64,000 nt of DNA, taken from contig NZ_JACJPI010000065.1 in NCBI RefSeq assembly GCF_014695975.1, positions 62,001-126,000 of the forward strand, in the 5' to 3' direction. The stretch's first letter is position 1; every line of letters starts with the position of its first letter. Both the position numbers and the translations under genes were made by a program. The stretch comes from Leptolyngbya sp. FACHB-321. Lineage in GTDB: Bacteria; Cyanobacteriota; Cyanobacteriia; Leptolyngbyales; Leptolyngbyaceae. The notes under the pieces are model-generated. The model saw nothing but the letters and a program-made list of their open reading frames with translations, ran no database searches and was not told the DNA's origin. Shown in pieces: positions 47,561-56,812 of the stretch.

Positions 47561-47724
47561 AGATGTAGGATGCTCTGCAAAGCTGAGAAAGAATGCTGGG
47601 GAAGCTTTTTTAGTCCAATTTGACTGTAAAGGCTGTTCTTTTTAGCGTAACGTGTATCTTGCGTCCGCGATGTAGCTAATATGCGTAAATAGGCTATGTG
47701 CGTTGCAATCATCCTTTCACGCTT

Positions 47725-48744
47725 ATGACTGCTTCAAGTGTTTCTCCCCATCTGGCTTCGCGTTTAATTAACGGTATTCTAGCCATTAAACCGCTGGCAA
47801 ACCTGGCAAAACGTCAGGCACGTCAGATGATGATTAAACGGGCAGAGTCGATCGGCATTTACTGGACAAACGAAGTCGATGCCTTGCGCGCAAGAGCTTG
47901 GGAACCTGACTTGGCACAGGTGCAAAAGCCTGATCTAAACTACCCGGACTACTACGTCACCTCGTTCCATGCGTATGAAGAAGGTAATCTAGGCTGGCAG
48001 CCAGCGCTGGAAGTCGAAGTTGCGGCTTATGCTGCCCATGCCCGTATCTGGAAGGACGCTGGAGCGAAGGGAGATGCTCAACTGCGCCAAAGCTACCACG
48101 ATGTTTTGAAAGCCCAGCTACCAAAGACACCCACTACGATTCTAGACATCGGTTGTAGTGTTGGCATGAGCACGTTCGCACTACAAAACGCGTTTCCTAA
48201 CGCGCAGGTGACGGGCTTAGATTTGTCGCCGTACTTCTTGGCGGTGGCGAAGTATAGAGGAGAGGGGGGAAGGCAGGAGGCACAAGGCAGAAGGCAGAAG
48301 GCAGAAGAATCGCAACTAACAACTAATAACCAACAACTAACAGTTCCCTCAAGTCCCCACGCCCCAATCCCTACTCCCCACTCCCCCATCTGGCTCCACG
48401 CTGCGGCTGAGTCGACAGGTTTACCGGATGCGTCCTTTGACCTCGTTTCTGCGTGCTTGCTGTTCCACGAGTTGCCACAAAGTGCCGCGATTGCCATCAT
48501 TCGGGAAGCGCGCCGTCTATTGCGCCCCGGTGGTCATCTCGCCATTATGGACATGAACCCCAAATCGGAAATCTTTGCGAAGATGCCGCCCTACGTGAAG
48601 ACGTTGCTGAAAAGCACGGAGCCGTATTTGGATGAATACTTTTCGTTGGATCTTGAGGAGACGATCGCCGCTGCTGGTTTTACCCAACCGACCGTCACCT
48701 TTAACAGTCCACGCCACCGCTCGATCGTTGCTCAACGACAATAA
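47725..48744 (+). CDS. Class I SAM-dependent methyltransferase with an inserted low-complexity element
   Basis: This 339-residue methyltransferase has motif I TILDIGCSVGMSTFALQNAF, acidic loop QVTGLDLSPYFLAVAKYR, and later HAAAESTGLPDASFDLVSAC and LRPGGHLAIMDMNPKSE. Between the acidic loop and the HAAAEST motif sits about 44 residues of low complexity (GEGGRQEAQGRRQKAEES, then Thr/Asn/Gln- and Ser/Pro-rich), encoded by 48256-48388. This looks like an in-frame insertion in a surface loop of the Rossmann fold. The ATG at 47725 is chosen over a GTG at 47698. The substrate is unknown. Confidence 0.85.
   Translation: MTASSVSPHLASRLINGILAIKPLANLAKRQARQMMIKRAESIGIYWTNEVDALRARAWEPDLAQVQKPDLNYPDYYVTSFHAYEEGNLGWQPALEVEVAAYAAHARIWKDAGAKGDAQLRQSYHDVLKAQLPKTPTTILDIGCSVGMSTFALQNAFPNAQVTGLDLSPYFLAVAKYRGEGGRQEAQGRRQKAEESQLTTNNQQLTVPSSPHAPIPTPHSPIWLHAAAESTGLPDASFDLVSACLLFHELPQSAAIAIIREARRLLRPGGHLAIMDMNPKSEIFAKMPPYVKTLLKSTEPYLDEYFSLDLEETIAAAGFTQPTVTFNSPRHRSIVAQRQ
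48256..48388. repeat. Purine-centre-pyrimidine element inserted in a methyltransferase gene
   Basis: A purine-rich half (AGGAGAGGGGGGAAGGCAGG, then AAGGCAG repeats) is followed by a neutral centre of AACTAA repeats and a pyrimidine half (CCCTACTCCCCACTCCCCC). It stays open in the host frame and is about 132 bp (44 codons). Confidence 0.75.
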
Positions 48745-48813
48745 GTCAATGTCCCTGACATGAAGCTACTGACCGCCACGAAAAAAGCGTCAACTGTGGA
48801 AGTGTTTGAAGGG

Positions 48814-49167
48814 TTACAACAGCCGCAAGATGAAGGGATAGCGGTAAGCTTTTTGCGGGTCTTTCGCAATGCGGACGATCGCAATAATGGGCAGGGAAAA
48901 ACTAGCGATCGCTAGCAAAAGGAACGCTGGCAGGATAGGTCCTGGATTGTTGAGCGAACCGAAAACTAGCAAGACAAAAATGATTGCGTAAAAAATGTAT
49001 AAGTTGATATAAAAGTTAATTGCTTCTTTAGCATTTGCCTTGACCACTGCGTCGTCGGAAGCCAAAAGAATGGCGATCGGAATACCGATTGAAACAATGG
49101 AGGAACTGAAGAAAATGGCACCGTGACACGCAGCAGATAAGAGCTTGCGCTGACGAACGTCATCCAT
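48814..49167 (-). CDS. DUF4870 domain membrane protein, copy 1
   Basis: This 117-residue protein has a short polar start (MDDVRQRKLLSAACHGAIFF) and three hydrophobic helices (SSIVSIGIPIAILLASDDA, YIFYAIIFVLLVFGSLNN, LLAIASFSLPIIAIVRIAKD). It is a DUF4870-type protein of unknown function, probably in the inner membrane. It is a tandem paralogue of the next gene, which encodes nearly the same first and last thirds. This suggests duplication followed by change in the middle. Confidence 0.8.
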   Translation of the reverse strand: MDDVRQRKLLSAACHGAIFFSSSIVSIGIPIAILLASDDAVVKANAKEAINFYINLYIFYAIIFVLLVFGSLNNPGPILPAFLLLAIASFSLPIIAIVRIAKDPQKAYRYPFILRLL

Positions 49168-49297
49168 ATCGTTTCTCGCTATTTATGTGAGTGTAGTGAG
49201 ACTAAAGGTAATCGCAGGCTGGGTTTTCTGAGTTAACCTAACGCTTGCATCGGTTACGTTATCACTTACCCATCCCAAAGATGATTAGTCCTAGTGT

Positions 49298-49633
49298 TCA
49301 CAACAATCGCAAGATAAAGGGATAGCGGTAGGGTTTTTGTGGGTCGGTGGCAACGCGGACGATCGCAATAATGGGCAAGAGAAAACTAGCGATCGCTAAC
49401 AGAATAAGTAGCGGAATACCAATCGCCACGAGAATTAGCAAGGCAAAAATAATGCCGTAGATGTATAAGTTGATATGAAAGTTAATGGATTCTTTAGCGT
49501 TTTCCTTAACCACTGGATCGTCGGAAACTACGAGGATAGCGATCGGAATACCGATTGAAACAATGGTAGAGCTGAAGAAAATGGCACCGTGACACGCGGC
49601 GGATAAGAGCTTACGTTGACTAAAGTCGTCCAT
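49298..49633 (-). CDS. DUF4870 domain membrane protein, copy 2
   Basis: This 111-residue membrane protein begins MDDFSQRKLLSAACHGAIFF and has three helices (INLYIYGIIFALLILVAIG, LLAIASFLLPIIAIVRVATD). The ATG at 49633 is chosen because GGAGG lies 4-5 bases upstream on the minus strand; a longer frame to 49699 is not needed. It is the upstream copy of the tandem pair. The spacer between them is 130 bases, so they may share a promoter. Confidence 0.8.
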   Translation of the reverse strand: MDDFSQRKLLSAACHGAIFFSSTIVSIGIPIAILVVSDDPVVKENAKESINFHINLYIYGIIFALLILVAIGIPLLILLAIASFLLPIIAIVRVATDPQKPYRYPFILRLL

Positions 49634-49958
49634 ATCCCTCCTTTGTAAACCAGTGGTAGACAGATAAAGGCTCGTTAAGGGAGCAGACTGCCCTCTCATA
49701 AGAAACAGTGAGTGATATCACGTTTCCAGACTTAGAGCTATCAAATATCGTTTGCCTCATTTTACTCTCTGCACTCTGGCGATTGCCGCTATCGTTAAGG
49801 TATTGCTAAACTCAAACTCCCGATCGACATCAATGCCTTGAAGTGGTTGGACAGCAGAGCAGGTGGTTAAGCAGCTTCTGAAAACCGCGATCGCTCCTTC
49901 CACCACCACAGCCACCAATTAAATTCCACCAGCCATTGGCTCTCCACTTGTTAAACGT
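49634..49958. other. Intergenic region, divergent promoters
   Basis: This 325-bp spacer lies between the DUF4870 pair and prfC, which are divergent. GTGATATCAC (49712-49721) is a perfect 10-bp palindrome near its left side and could be an operator. No ORF or hairpin terminator is present. Confidence 0.45.
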
Positions 49959-51587
49959 ATGTCTACAGAACTTCAGGCTGAACTGCAAACAGCAGTCGAG
50001 CGGCGGCGCAACTTCGCCATTATTTCTCACCCCGATGCGGGCAAAACGACGCTAACTGAAAAGCTGTTGCTGTACGGAGGTGCAATTCACCAGGCAGGAA
50101 GCGTCAAAGCACGACGGGCACAGCGACACGCCACCTCTGACTGGATGGAAATGGAGCAACAGCGGGGGATTTCGATCACGTCTACAGTGCTACAGTTCGC
50201 CTACCAAAACTGCCAGATCAATTTGCTGGACACCCCCGGACACCAGGACTTCAGTGAAGATACGTACCGCACGCTTGCGGCGGCTGATAATGCGGTGATG
50301 CTGATTGATGCGGCAAAAGGTCTGGAACCACAGACCCGCAAGCTGTTTGAGGTTTGCCGGATGCGAGGTTTGCCCATTTTCACCTTCATTAACAAGCTCG
50401 ATCGCCCCGGACGCGAACCACTGGATCTGCTGGACGAGATTGAGCAGGAATTAGGCTTACAGACCTATGCGGTGAACTGGCCGATCGGCATGGGCGATCG
50501 CTTTAAGGGTGTGTACGATCGTCGCAGTGCTCAGATTCATCTGTTTGAGCGGAGTGCCCACGGTCAGCGAGAGGCAGTTGATACGGCGATTGATCTGGGT
50601 GATCCCCGTATTGAAGGGCTTCTAGAACAGTCGCTTTACCATCAGTTCAAAGACGATTTAGAACTGCTAGAAGGCTTGGGTCCGGAGCTAGACCTAGAGC
50701 GCATTCATCATGGCAAAATGACGCCTGTCTTTTTTGGTAGTGCCATGACCAACTTTGGGGTCGAGCTGTTCTTAAACGCCTTTTTGGACTATGCGCTCAA
50801 GCCTGGATCGCACGCCAGCAATAAGGGTGACATTCCGCCAACCTATCCTGAGTTTTCGGGCTTTGTGTTTAAACTGCAAGCCAACATGGACCCAAAACAC
50901 CGCGATCGCATCGCTTTCGTCCGTGTTTGTTCTGGCAGGTTTGAGAAAGATATGACCGTGAGTCATGCCCGATCGGGCAAAACAGTGCGTCTGTCGCGTC
51001 CGCAAAAACTGTTTGCTCAAGACCGAGAGGTGATTGAAGAAGCCTATCCCGGTGATGTCATTGGGTTGAATAATCCGGGTGTATTTGCGATCGGCGACAC
51101 CATCTATGTTGGCTCGAAGCTAGAGTATGAAGGCATTCCTTGCTTTTCACCTGAACTCTTTGCTTACCTAAAAAATCCCAATCCGTCTAAGTTCAAGCAG
51201 TTTCGCAAGGGCGTTTCGGAGCTGCAGGAAGAAGGCGCAGTACAGATTATGTATTCTGCTGATGAAGCAAAGCGCGATCCCATCCTGGCTGCCGTGGGGC
51301 AACTCCAGTTTGAAGTGGTGCAATTTCGGATGCAAAACGAGTATGGAGTCGAAACGCAGCTTGAACTGTTGCCCTACAGCGTCGCGCGTTGGGTTGATGG
51401 CGGTTGGGAGGCTCTCACAAAGGTCGGTCGTCTCTTCAACACGGTTGCGGTCAAAGATAGCTGGAACCGTCCCGTTTTACTATTCCGCAACGAATGGAAC
51501 GTGAGCCAAGTACAGGCAGACCATCCGGAGTTACAACTAAACTCGATCGCCCCCGTAGTTTCTGGGACCGAACCAGCGGCTTCATAA
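49959..51587 (+). CDS. prfC: Peptide chain release factor 3
   Basis: This 542-residue translational GTPase recycles RF1/RF2 from the ribosome after peptide release. The P-loop is [20 protein letters not shown], switch II contains [15 protein letters not shown], and [12 protein letters not shown] gives guanine specificity. [13 protein letters not shown] corresponds to switch I. Domain II and the RF3-specific C-terminal domain (about 390-530; [19 protein letters not shown]) are present and complete in length. It stands alone on the plus strand. Confidence 0.97.
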   Translation: MSTELQAELQTAVERRRNFAIISHPDAGKTTLTEKLLLYGGAIHQAGSVKARRAQRHATSDWMEMEQQRGISITSTVLQFAYQNCQINLLDTPGHQDFSEDTYRTLAAADNAVMLIDAAKGLEPQTRKLFEVCRMRGLPIFTFINKLDRPGREPLDLLDEIEQELGLQTYAVNWPIGMGDRFKGVYDRRSAQIHLFERSAHGQREAVDTAIDLGDPRIEGLLEQSLYHQFKDDLELLEGLGPELDLERIHHGKMTPVFFGSAMTNFGVELFLNAFLDYALKPGSHASNKGDIPPTYPEFSGFVFKLQANMDPKHRDRIAFVRVCSGRFEKDMTVSHARSGKTVRLSRPQKLFAQDREVIEEAYPGDVIGLNNPGVFAIGDTIYVGSKLEYEGIPCFSPELFAYLKNPNPSKFKQFRKGVSELQEEGAVQIMYSADEAKRDPILAAVGQLQFEVVQFRMQNEYGVETQLELLPYSVARWVDGGWEALTKVGRLFNTVAVKDSWNRPVLLFRNEWNVSQVQADHPELQLNSIAPVVSGTEPAAS

Positions 51588-51653
51588 AGCTATTCTAAAA
51601 AGGTTGTAGAATGCCCAGCAGTCTACTATCCCTTTTTGAGTAGGAGAAGCGCT

Positions 51654-54173
51654 ATGCCTCCGGTTCCTGATCCGTCACCGATCGCCCATGACTCCGACCT
51701 GGAAGCCGGACTGTCAGCACTAAAGCAGGGTGATTATAAAACCGCGATCGCCAAATTAGAAGCGGCACCACTGCTCCCCCAGCATCCTCTAACTGCAAAA
51801 GCGCAGATGGGGCTAGTAGTTGCCTATGCCCGTACAGGTGAACCGTTGCGAGCCGCTGCACTTTGCCAAACGCTCCAGCAAAGCGAAACGCCTGAGGTTA
51901 GCGAGTGGGCAAGTAAAACGCTGGCAAGCCTAGCCGAACGCTACCCGCAGGTCGATCAGCTTCAAGACGATCGGCTTAGAGACGCTCAGCTTGAAACAGG
52001 CCCGGATCTGGCTGCAACACCGTCATCATCCAGCCTTGCCTCAGATAACGCTGACCTGACTGGCTTTACACCCTTTGACCCTACTGCTCCGCCGACGTTT
52101 ACAGATGATCGCAGTGGCTTTACGCCGTTTGATCCTGCCGCGCTGCACCCGCAAAGTTCTGAGCCGCAAGCTGTTGACGGTGGCTCTGAGCAACCAGACG
52201 TAGTGTTGCCAAAGGTCAATCGATCGACTGCTAACGCTGAAGAGACGGCAGTTCGTTTAGAAGGGCAAAACATAAGCAAGGTAAGATCTCCTGCGGTTTC
52301 TTCGGGCAAAAAGCGACCACAGGGAACGGCAGCAGCGATCGCTAGTAATCCGTCGCAACCGACCGCGTTAGAGGAGCCACAGTCTCTCTATCAAGCAGTT
52401 TGGCGGCAGGCAGGGCGGCTTAAACAAGGCAAATCGCTGGGTAAAGTTAAGCTGCTGCACTTGCTGCTGTTACAGGCAGGTACGGCGATCGCGTTGTTCT
52501 GGATGGTGCAGACGATCGCTTACTACGCTGCGTTTTACTACCGCATTGCGCTCACTGCAATTCCCTTTCTCAACATACCGCATCAAATTTTCGGTCCACC
52601 CGTTGTACCTGTTTTGGTACTCTTGGTGGTTCTCTTCATCGCGTCTCGCTGGCTGCTCGATGGGCTGCTGACTACTGGCTATGGGTTGCAACCACTGACG
52701 TTAAGTAAGCTGGCAACCTACAGCCCCGAAACTGCCCAGTCACTACAGCGTTTTTGCCGTCAACAGGGTATCCCCATACCAACACTGGGGCTGTTGCCAA
52801 CGGCTGCACCACTCGCGTTCAGCTATGGCTGCTTGCCTCGTGTGACACGTACTGTGGTCAGTCAGGGGCTCCTAGAACAACTGGCAGACGATGAAATTGC
52901 GACGATCTACGCTAGCGAGGTAGGGCATATCTCCCGCTTTAACGTGCCGCTGCTGTCGCTCGTGATGGTGCTGATGCAAATTCCTTACACCATCTACTGG
53001 CAGGTTAGTGTCTGGGGCGATCGCAAACAAGCAGCCATTTCACGCTTCTCAGCCAGTCTCATCGCAGCAGTTAGCTATGGGGTTTATGCCTTAATACGAT
53101 GGACTGGTCTCTGGCTAGCGCGCCAGCGAGTCTACTATAGCGATCGCGTGGCGGCAGAGCTAACGGGCAATCCTAATGGCTTCACTCGTGCCCTACTGAA
53201 GCTTGCGATCGGCACAGCAAAAGAAGCCCAAACCCAGAAACAAACGAGCTACTTACTAGAAGGTTTTGATCTACTGCTGCCGTTGGGTCAGCGGATGGCA
53301 ACCACGATCGGCAGTGTTTACCCCTACGCGCCCATTGAGTCTGTGCTGGCATGGGAGCGAACAAACCCCTACCGCCACTGGTTAGCGATTAACAACTCTC
53401 ATCCACCAACAGGCGATCGACTGCACTTGCTCACGGTCTATGCGCGTCATTGGCAACTAGAGACTGAACTGGAGTGGTCACAGCCAACCAGCAAGAAGAT
53501 AACGCTGACTGCCCGTCAATGGCGCACGCTGTTGCTGCAAGGCGCACCCTTTTTTGGATTGGTCTTCAGTTTTGTGTTTGCCTATCTGTTGGAGACATTA
53601 GGCTGGTACGGGATGCGATCAAACCTGAGCCAACTGTCATGGATGTATGGCGATCGCGCTTTGCTACATGGCTTACCGCTGATTGGGTTTAGCATTGGCA
53701 CCTTTATTCGCATTAACCCGCTCTTTCCGGATGTGCCGTTCTCCAATGCTAAAACCGATCGTGCTGCCACCTCTTTAGTCCCCTTGTTAATGCCTGCTGA
53801 TCAGGTGCCAGTCGATGGTCGCTCGGTACAGTTAGAGGGCAAACTGCTGGGTCGTCGTAGTCTTAGTAACCTTTTGAGCCAGGATCTACTGCTGCAAACC
53901 ACAACGGGAATCGTGCGGCTTCACTGGTTGTCAACGTGGGGACCGATCGGCAATCTGCTGACTCAAGCCGTCCGTCCAACAGCGTTGCTAAATCAAGATG
54001 TTGTCGTTACAGGCTGGTTTCGGCGTGGCGCAACGCCTTGGATTGATGTGGAAACGATTCGGACAGCAGGTGGTCGCGTCAGCCGGAGCGGACATCCCAT
54101 TTGGTCTACTATTTTGGGTACGATCGCCGCTGCCTGGGGTCTCTACATCCTCTTCCGTGTTGGCTTCTTTTGA
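51654..54173 (+). CDS. M48-like integral membrane protein with disrupted HExxH motif
   Basis: This 839-residue protein has an N-terminal TPR-like region (about 10-110; ALKQGDYKTAIAKLEAAPLL). A linker with two GFTPFDP units follows, then a membrane/peptidase region of M48/HtpX type (LADDEIATIYASEVGHISRF, about 410-428). The zinc motif should read HExxH but is Ser421-Glu-Val-Gly-His425, so the first zinc ligand is lost. Helices flank it (LLLLQAGTAIALFWMVQTI, PVLVLLVVLFIASRWLL). The C-terminal domain is beta-rich (VQLEGKLLGRRSLSNLL). The ATG at 51654 has AGGAG 7 bases upstream. A non-proteolytic or atypical role is likely. I cannot exclude a family-wide variant. Confidence 0.8.
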   Translation: MPPVPDPSPIAHDSDLEAGLSALKQGDYKTAIAKLEAAPLLPQHPLTAKAQMGLVVAYARTGEPLRAAALCQTLQQSETPEVSEWASKTLASLAERYPQVDQLQDDRLRDAQLETGPDLAATPSSSSLASDNADLTGFTPFDPTAPPTFTDDRSGFTPFDPAALHPQSSEPQAVDGGSEQPDVVLPKVNRSTANAEETAVRLEGQNISKVRSPAVSSGKKRPQGTAAAIASNPSQPTALEEPQSLYQAVWRQAGRLKQGKSLGKVKLLHLLLLQAGTAIALFWMVQTIAYYAAFYYRIALTAIPFLNIPHQIFGPPVVPVLVLLVVLFIASRWLLDGLLTTGYGLQPLTLSKLATYSPETAQSLQRFCRQQGIPIPTLGLLPTAAPLAFSYGCLPRVTRTVVSQGLLEQLADDEIATIYASEVGHISRFNVPLLSLVMVLMQIPYTIYWQVSVWGDRKQAAISRFSASLIAAVSYGVYALIRWTGLWLARQRVYYSDRVAAELTGNPNGFTRALLKLAIGTAKEAQTQKQTSYLLEGFDLLLPLGQRMATTIGSVYPYAPIESVLAWERTNPYRHWLAINNSHPPTGDRLHLLTVYARHWQLETELEWSQPTSKKITLTARQWRTLLLQGAPFFGLVFSFVFAYLLETLGWYGMRSNLSQLSWMYGDRALLHGLPLIGFSIGTFIRINPLFPDVPFSNAKTDRAATSLVPLLMPADQVPVDGRSVQLEGKLLGRRSLSNLLSQDLLLQTTTGIVRLHWLSTWGPIGNLLTQAVRPTALLNQDVVVTGWFRRGATPWIDVETIRTAGGRVSRSGHPIWSTILGTIAAAWGLYILFRVGFF

Positions 54174-54193
54174 TGAGAGCTGGTGCGTCAGAC

Positions 54194-55513
54194 TCACAGT
54201 AGGCGTAACTGGGTTTCTTGCGGTTGCTCAGCCTCTTGCTTGAAAGGGACGATCGCGTCCAGTTCAAAGACTAACTCGGCTTGACTGAGCCATGCGTGTT
54301 CTTCTTCTGCCAGCAAACTCTGGGCAACATCCAGCATCTCGACAGAAATTTCTTGCAGGTCTTCTCGGTTCACTAGGTAGGCTTTGAGCGCATCTAGTGG
54401 GTCGATATTGCTACCTACACCGAGTTCAGGCAACCGAGCGCGAGAAAACTGACTGACTAATTCGGGGTGAATGGTGTAGCTATGGGCAGGGCTAAGTGCC
54501 TGATGGATCGCTACAGTGTCAATGTAGTCAAGCTGCTCCGATCGCAGATGATACACCAATCGCACCACGGCATCCTGAAGCACCTCTGGCTTAAGCGCTT
54601 GCAGTAGATCTGCTTGAGGGGTGTCAGAAGCGGAGAGGTTCACCTCGATCGTGCGAAAGGCGCGAACCGATACAGGGCAAAACTCAAAGGTCGTCTGTCC
54701 TTTTTCCAGCGCGACCAGCACAAAGCCTTTGTCTTCCTTCTCTTCGCTGAAATCGACGCGCTCAATGCTACCGGGATAAACAATTGGTGGCTGTTCGCAT
54801 AGCACCTGATGGCGATGAACGTGCCCCAGCGCTACATAGTCAAAGCAGTCCCGCGCTAGCAACCCTAACGGCACAGTAAAGCCTTTGCCCACAGCCAAAA
54901 AGCGCTCGGCTCCAAAGCGGGCATTGTCTGCCATCAAGTGAGCCAACAAAACGGTGGGAATGTCTGGGTCAAGGCGACGGATTTCACCCTCTAGAGCCAC
55001 ACGGAGGCGATCGATCAACAACAAACTAACTTCACCCAACGACAGCCCTTCAGCATCGGGTCGGGTCAGCAAGGTCGATCGCGTCAACCAGGGTAAGGTG
55101 ATCACCTGCACCAGACCGTTGCGGGTTTCAATGCAATGAGTTTCCAGGCGATCGCCTACAACAAAACCGGGCACTGCCAGTGTGCGGTAAATCGACAAAC
55201 TTGCTCCGCCTTGCCCTTGCGCGTGTTGGTCATGGTTGCCTACCAGCAGCACAGCAGGAATTTGCGCGGCAACCAAACGCTGAAACTGTTTCGCAAACGC
55301 TTCTTGCACGATCGGCGGGGGTGTAGCATCAGGAAACGCATCGCCGCCAAACAGGACCAAATCAACAGGTTCTGCAAGGGCGCGATCGATGCAGCGTCCC
55401 AGGGTGGCAACAAAATCTTCCAGCCGTGAGTTCAAGCCAGTTTCAGGGTTGACCCGTCCGTGGACAAACCCGCTGCCCATGTGAATATCTGACAAATGCA
55501 GAATTTTGATCAC
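54194..55513 (-). CDS. SbcD/Mre11-like metallophosphoesterase (DNA repair exonuclease)
   Basis: This 439-residue nuclease has the calcineurin-like motifs in order: LSDIHMGSGF, GGDAFPDATPP, VGNHDQHAQG, LLAHLMADN and VALGHVHRH. The family cuts DNA ends in double-strand-break repair, usually with the SMC-like SbcC. No sbcC gene adjoins it. It converges with the M48-like gene, with only 20 bases between the stops. The N-terminus MIKILHLSDIHM fits an early start. Confidence 0.88.
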   Translation of the reverse strand: MIKILHLSDIHMGSGFVHGRVNPETGLNSRLEDFVATLGRCIDRALAEPVDLVLFGGDAFPDATPPPIVQEAFAKQFQRLVAAQIPAVLLVGNHDQHAQGQGGASLSIYRTLAVPGFVVGDRLETHCIETRNGLVQVITLPWLTRSTLLTRPDAEGLSLGEVSLLLIDRLRVALEGEIRRLDPDIPTVLLAHLMADNARFGAERFLAVGKGFTVPLGLLARDCFDYVALGHVHRHQVLCEQPPIVYPGSIERVDFSEEKEDKGFVLVALEKGQTTFEFCPVSVRAFRTIEVNLSASDTPQADLLQALKPEVLQDAVVRLVYHLRSEQLDYIDTVAIHQALSPAHSYTIHPELVSQFSRARLPELGVGSNIDPLDALKAYLVNREDLQEISVEMLDVAQSLLAEEEHAWLSQAELVFELDAIVPFKQEAEQPQETQLRLL

Positions 55514-55862
55514 GCTGTTACCTGATACTGACAGCCCTTGTCCAGTGTAGATCCCATTCTCTCAGGTAGCACGGTCTATGCAGAAGTCGAGGTTCAAAAC
55601 GTGACTATAGCAAAAGGATGAATCGAAGCCCTTGCTCAAAGGAAGTTTCAAGGTTTATGTCTGTCCTAACGCTCTCTTCAACTGCTATATGAGTCAGACT
55701 GAGCGCCTGACACAGAACTCCGACTGCTTTAAGCACCTTCTAGGTAGAAGGGCTAAATCAAGCACGACTGAGAGACCGGGTTTCGACTGCGCTTAACCTG
55801 CCGACAAATAGGACTGAGAGCATTGAGCGAAGCCAAAATGCAGCAATAATTACGCCCAGTTT
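55514..55862. other. Intergenic region with a dispersed repeat
   Basis: This 349-bp spacer lies between the SbcD-like and SDR genes, both on the minus strand. It contains copy B of the dispersed repeat (55603-55688). The rest has no ORF or RNA gene that I can see. Confidence 0.5.
55603..55688 (+). repeat. Dispersed repeat, copy B
   Basis: This 86-bp segment is nearly identical to 37190-37288 once a 14-bp insert in copy A is removed. The shared core includes CTTGCTC, GGAAGTTTCAAGGTTTATG and TCTGTCCTAACG. It lies in non-coding DNA, like copy A. Confidence 0.85.
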
Positions 55863-56678
55863 CTAGCGCACCATTGCACCCCGAATGATGGCACTAAACC
55901 AGGAATCGGGCAGCAGGTTGCGTAAGAAAATCACCGTTCCCGCATTGCCACCCGCAGGATAGCGTAGCCGTCGAGAGTTATCTGTTGCCGCCTGATAAAT
56001 TACCTGTGCGGTTGTTTCTGGAGGTGACCCGGTCTTATCCGCATTTTTCATCGCTGCCGTGACCTTTGCAACAAACGCATCATACGCAGTCAGCCCCGGT
56101 TTACTGGCAAGGTCTGCCGATCGCTCATAAAAATCAGTCTTAATCGGACCCGGTTCAATGAGTTTGACGCGGATATTGAATGGTTCCAGTTCATATTGCA
56201 GCGATTCTGAAAACCCTTCCACTGCCCATTTTGTGGAGTGATAAAGGCTGTAGAGCGGGAACCCCATATGTCCACCAATGGAAGACACGTTCATAATGAT
56301 GCCCGATCGCTGTGCGCGAAAGTGTGGCAAGAGCGATCGCGTCACTGCCATTAAGCCAAACACATTCGTTGCAAACTGACGCTCAATCTGCTCCAGACTG
56401 CACGCTTCAAACGGTCCGATTAAGCCATAGCCTGCATTATTTACCAGCACATCGATCGACTGAAAGCGCTCCAACGCCTGCTCGATCGCCTGCTGAATCG
56501 ATTCTGGTTCGGTGACATCCAAACGCACGCAGCAAACGCGATCGAGTGCCGACAACGAGACAGCCTTCTCAGGCGAACGCATCGTTGCCACCACATTCCA
56601 ACCCTGCTGCTGAAACAGGAGCGCAGTTGCATAGCCAATGCCCGTCGAAGCACCCGTAATGAGAATTGTTTTAGCCAT
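55863..56678 (-). CDS. Short-chain dehydrogenase/reductase
   Basis: This 271-residue SDR has the NAD(P) loop ITGASTGIGYATALLFQQQ, NNAGYG, and the catalytic LYHSTKWAVEGFSESL (Tyr-x3-Lys). It looks complete and resembles the classical SDR group that uses oxidoreductase substrates such as fatty or steroid-like alcohols. The substrate is unknown. The start is at 56678 (MAKTILIT). It lies downstream of a low-complexity spacer separating it from cysH. Confidence 0.92.
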   Translation of the reverse strand: MAKTILITGASTGIGYATALLFQQQGWNVVATMRSPEKAVSLSALDRVCCVRLDVTEPESIQQAIEQALERFQSIDVLVNNAGYGLIGPFEACSLEQIERQFATNVFGLMAVTRSLLPHFRAQRSGIIMNVSSIGGHMGFPLYSLYHSTKWAVEGFSESLQYELEPFNIRVKLIEPGPIKTDFYERSADLASKPGLTAYDAFVAKVTAAMKNADKTGSPPETTAQVIYQAATDNSRRLRYPAGGNAGTVIFLRNLLPDSWFSAIIRGAMVR

Positions 56679-56812
56679 AGAGGGAGAGGGGAGAGGGGAG
56701 AGTTTTAAGTTCTTAGTTTTAAGTTGAAAGACAAGCGCCGTACTGAAACGGTTGCATTTCTTTAGCCCTTAGCCTTTAGCCTTTAGCCTTTCTACCCTAC
56801 TCCCTACTCCAT
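56679..56812. repeat. Purine-centre-pyrimidine low-complexity spacer
   Basis: AGAGGGAGAGGGGAGAGGGG (56680-56700) is followed by TTTTAAGTT repeats and mixed sequence. CCCTTAGCCTTTAGCC repeats then lead to CCCTACTCCCTACTCC (56765-56813). The layout resembles the elements at 48256 and 57870. Confidence 0.65.

Noticed and set aside
37190-55688. Insertion sequence remnants flanking the dispersed repeat
   Set aside because: No transposase frame or terminal inverted repeats were found near either copy.
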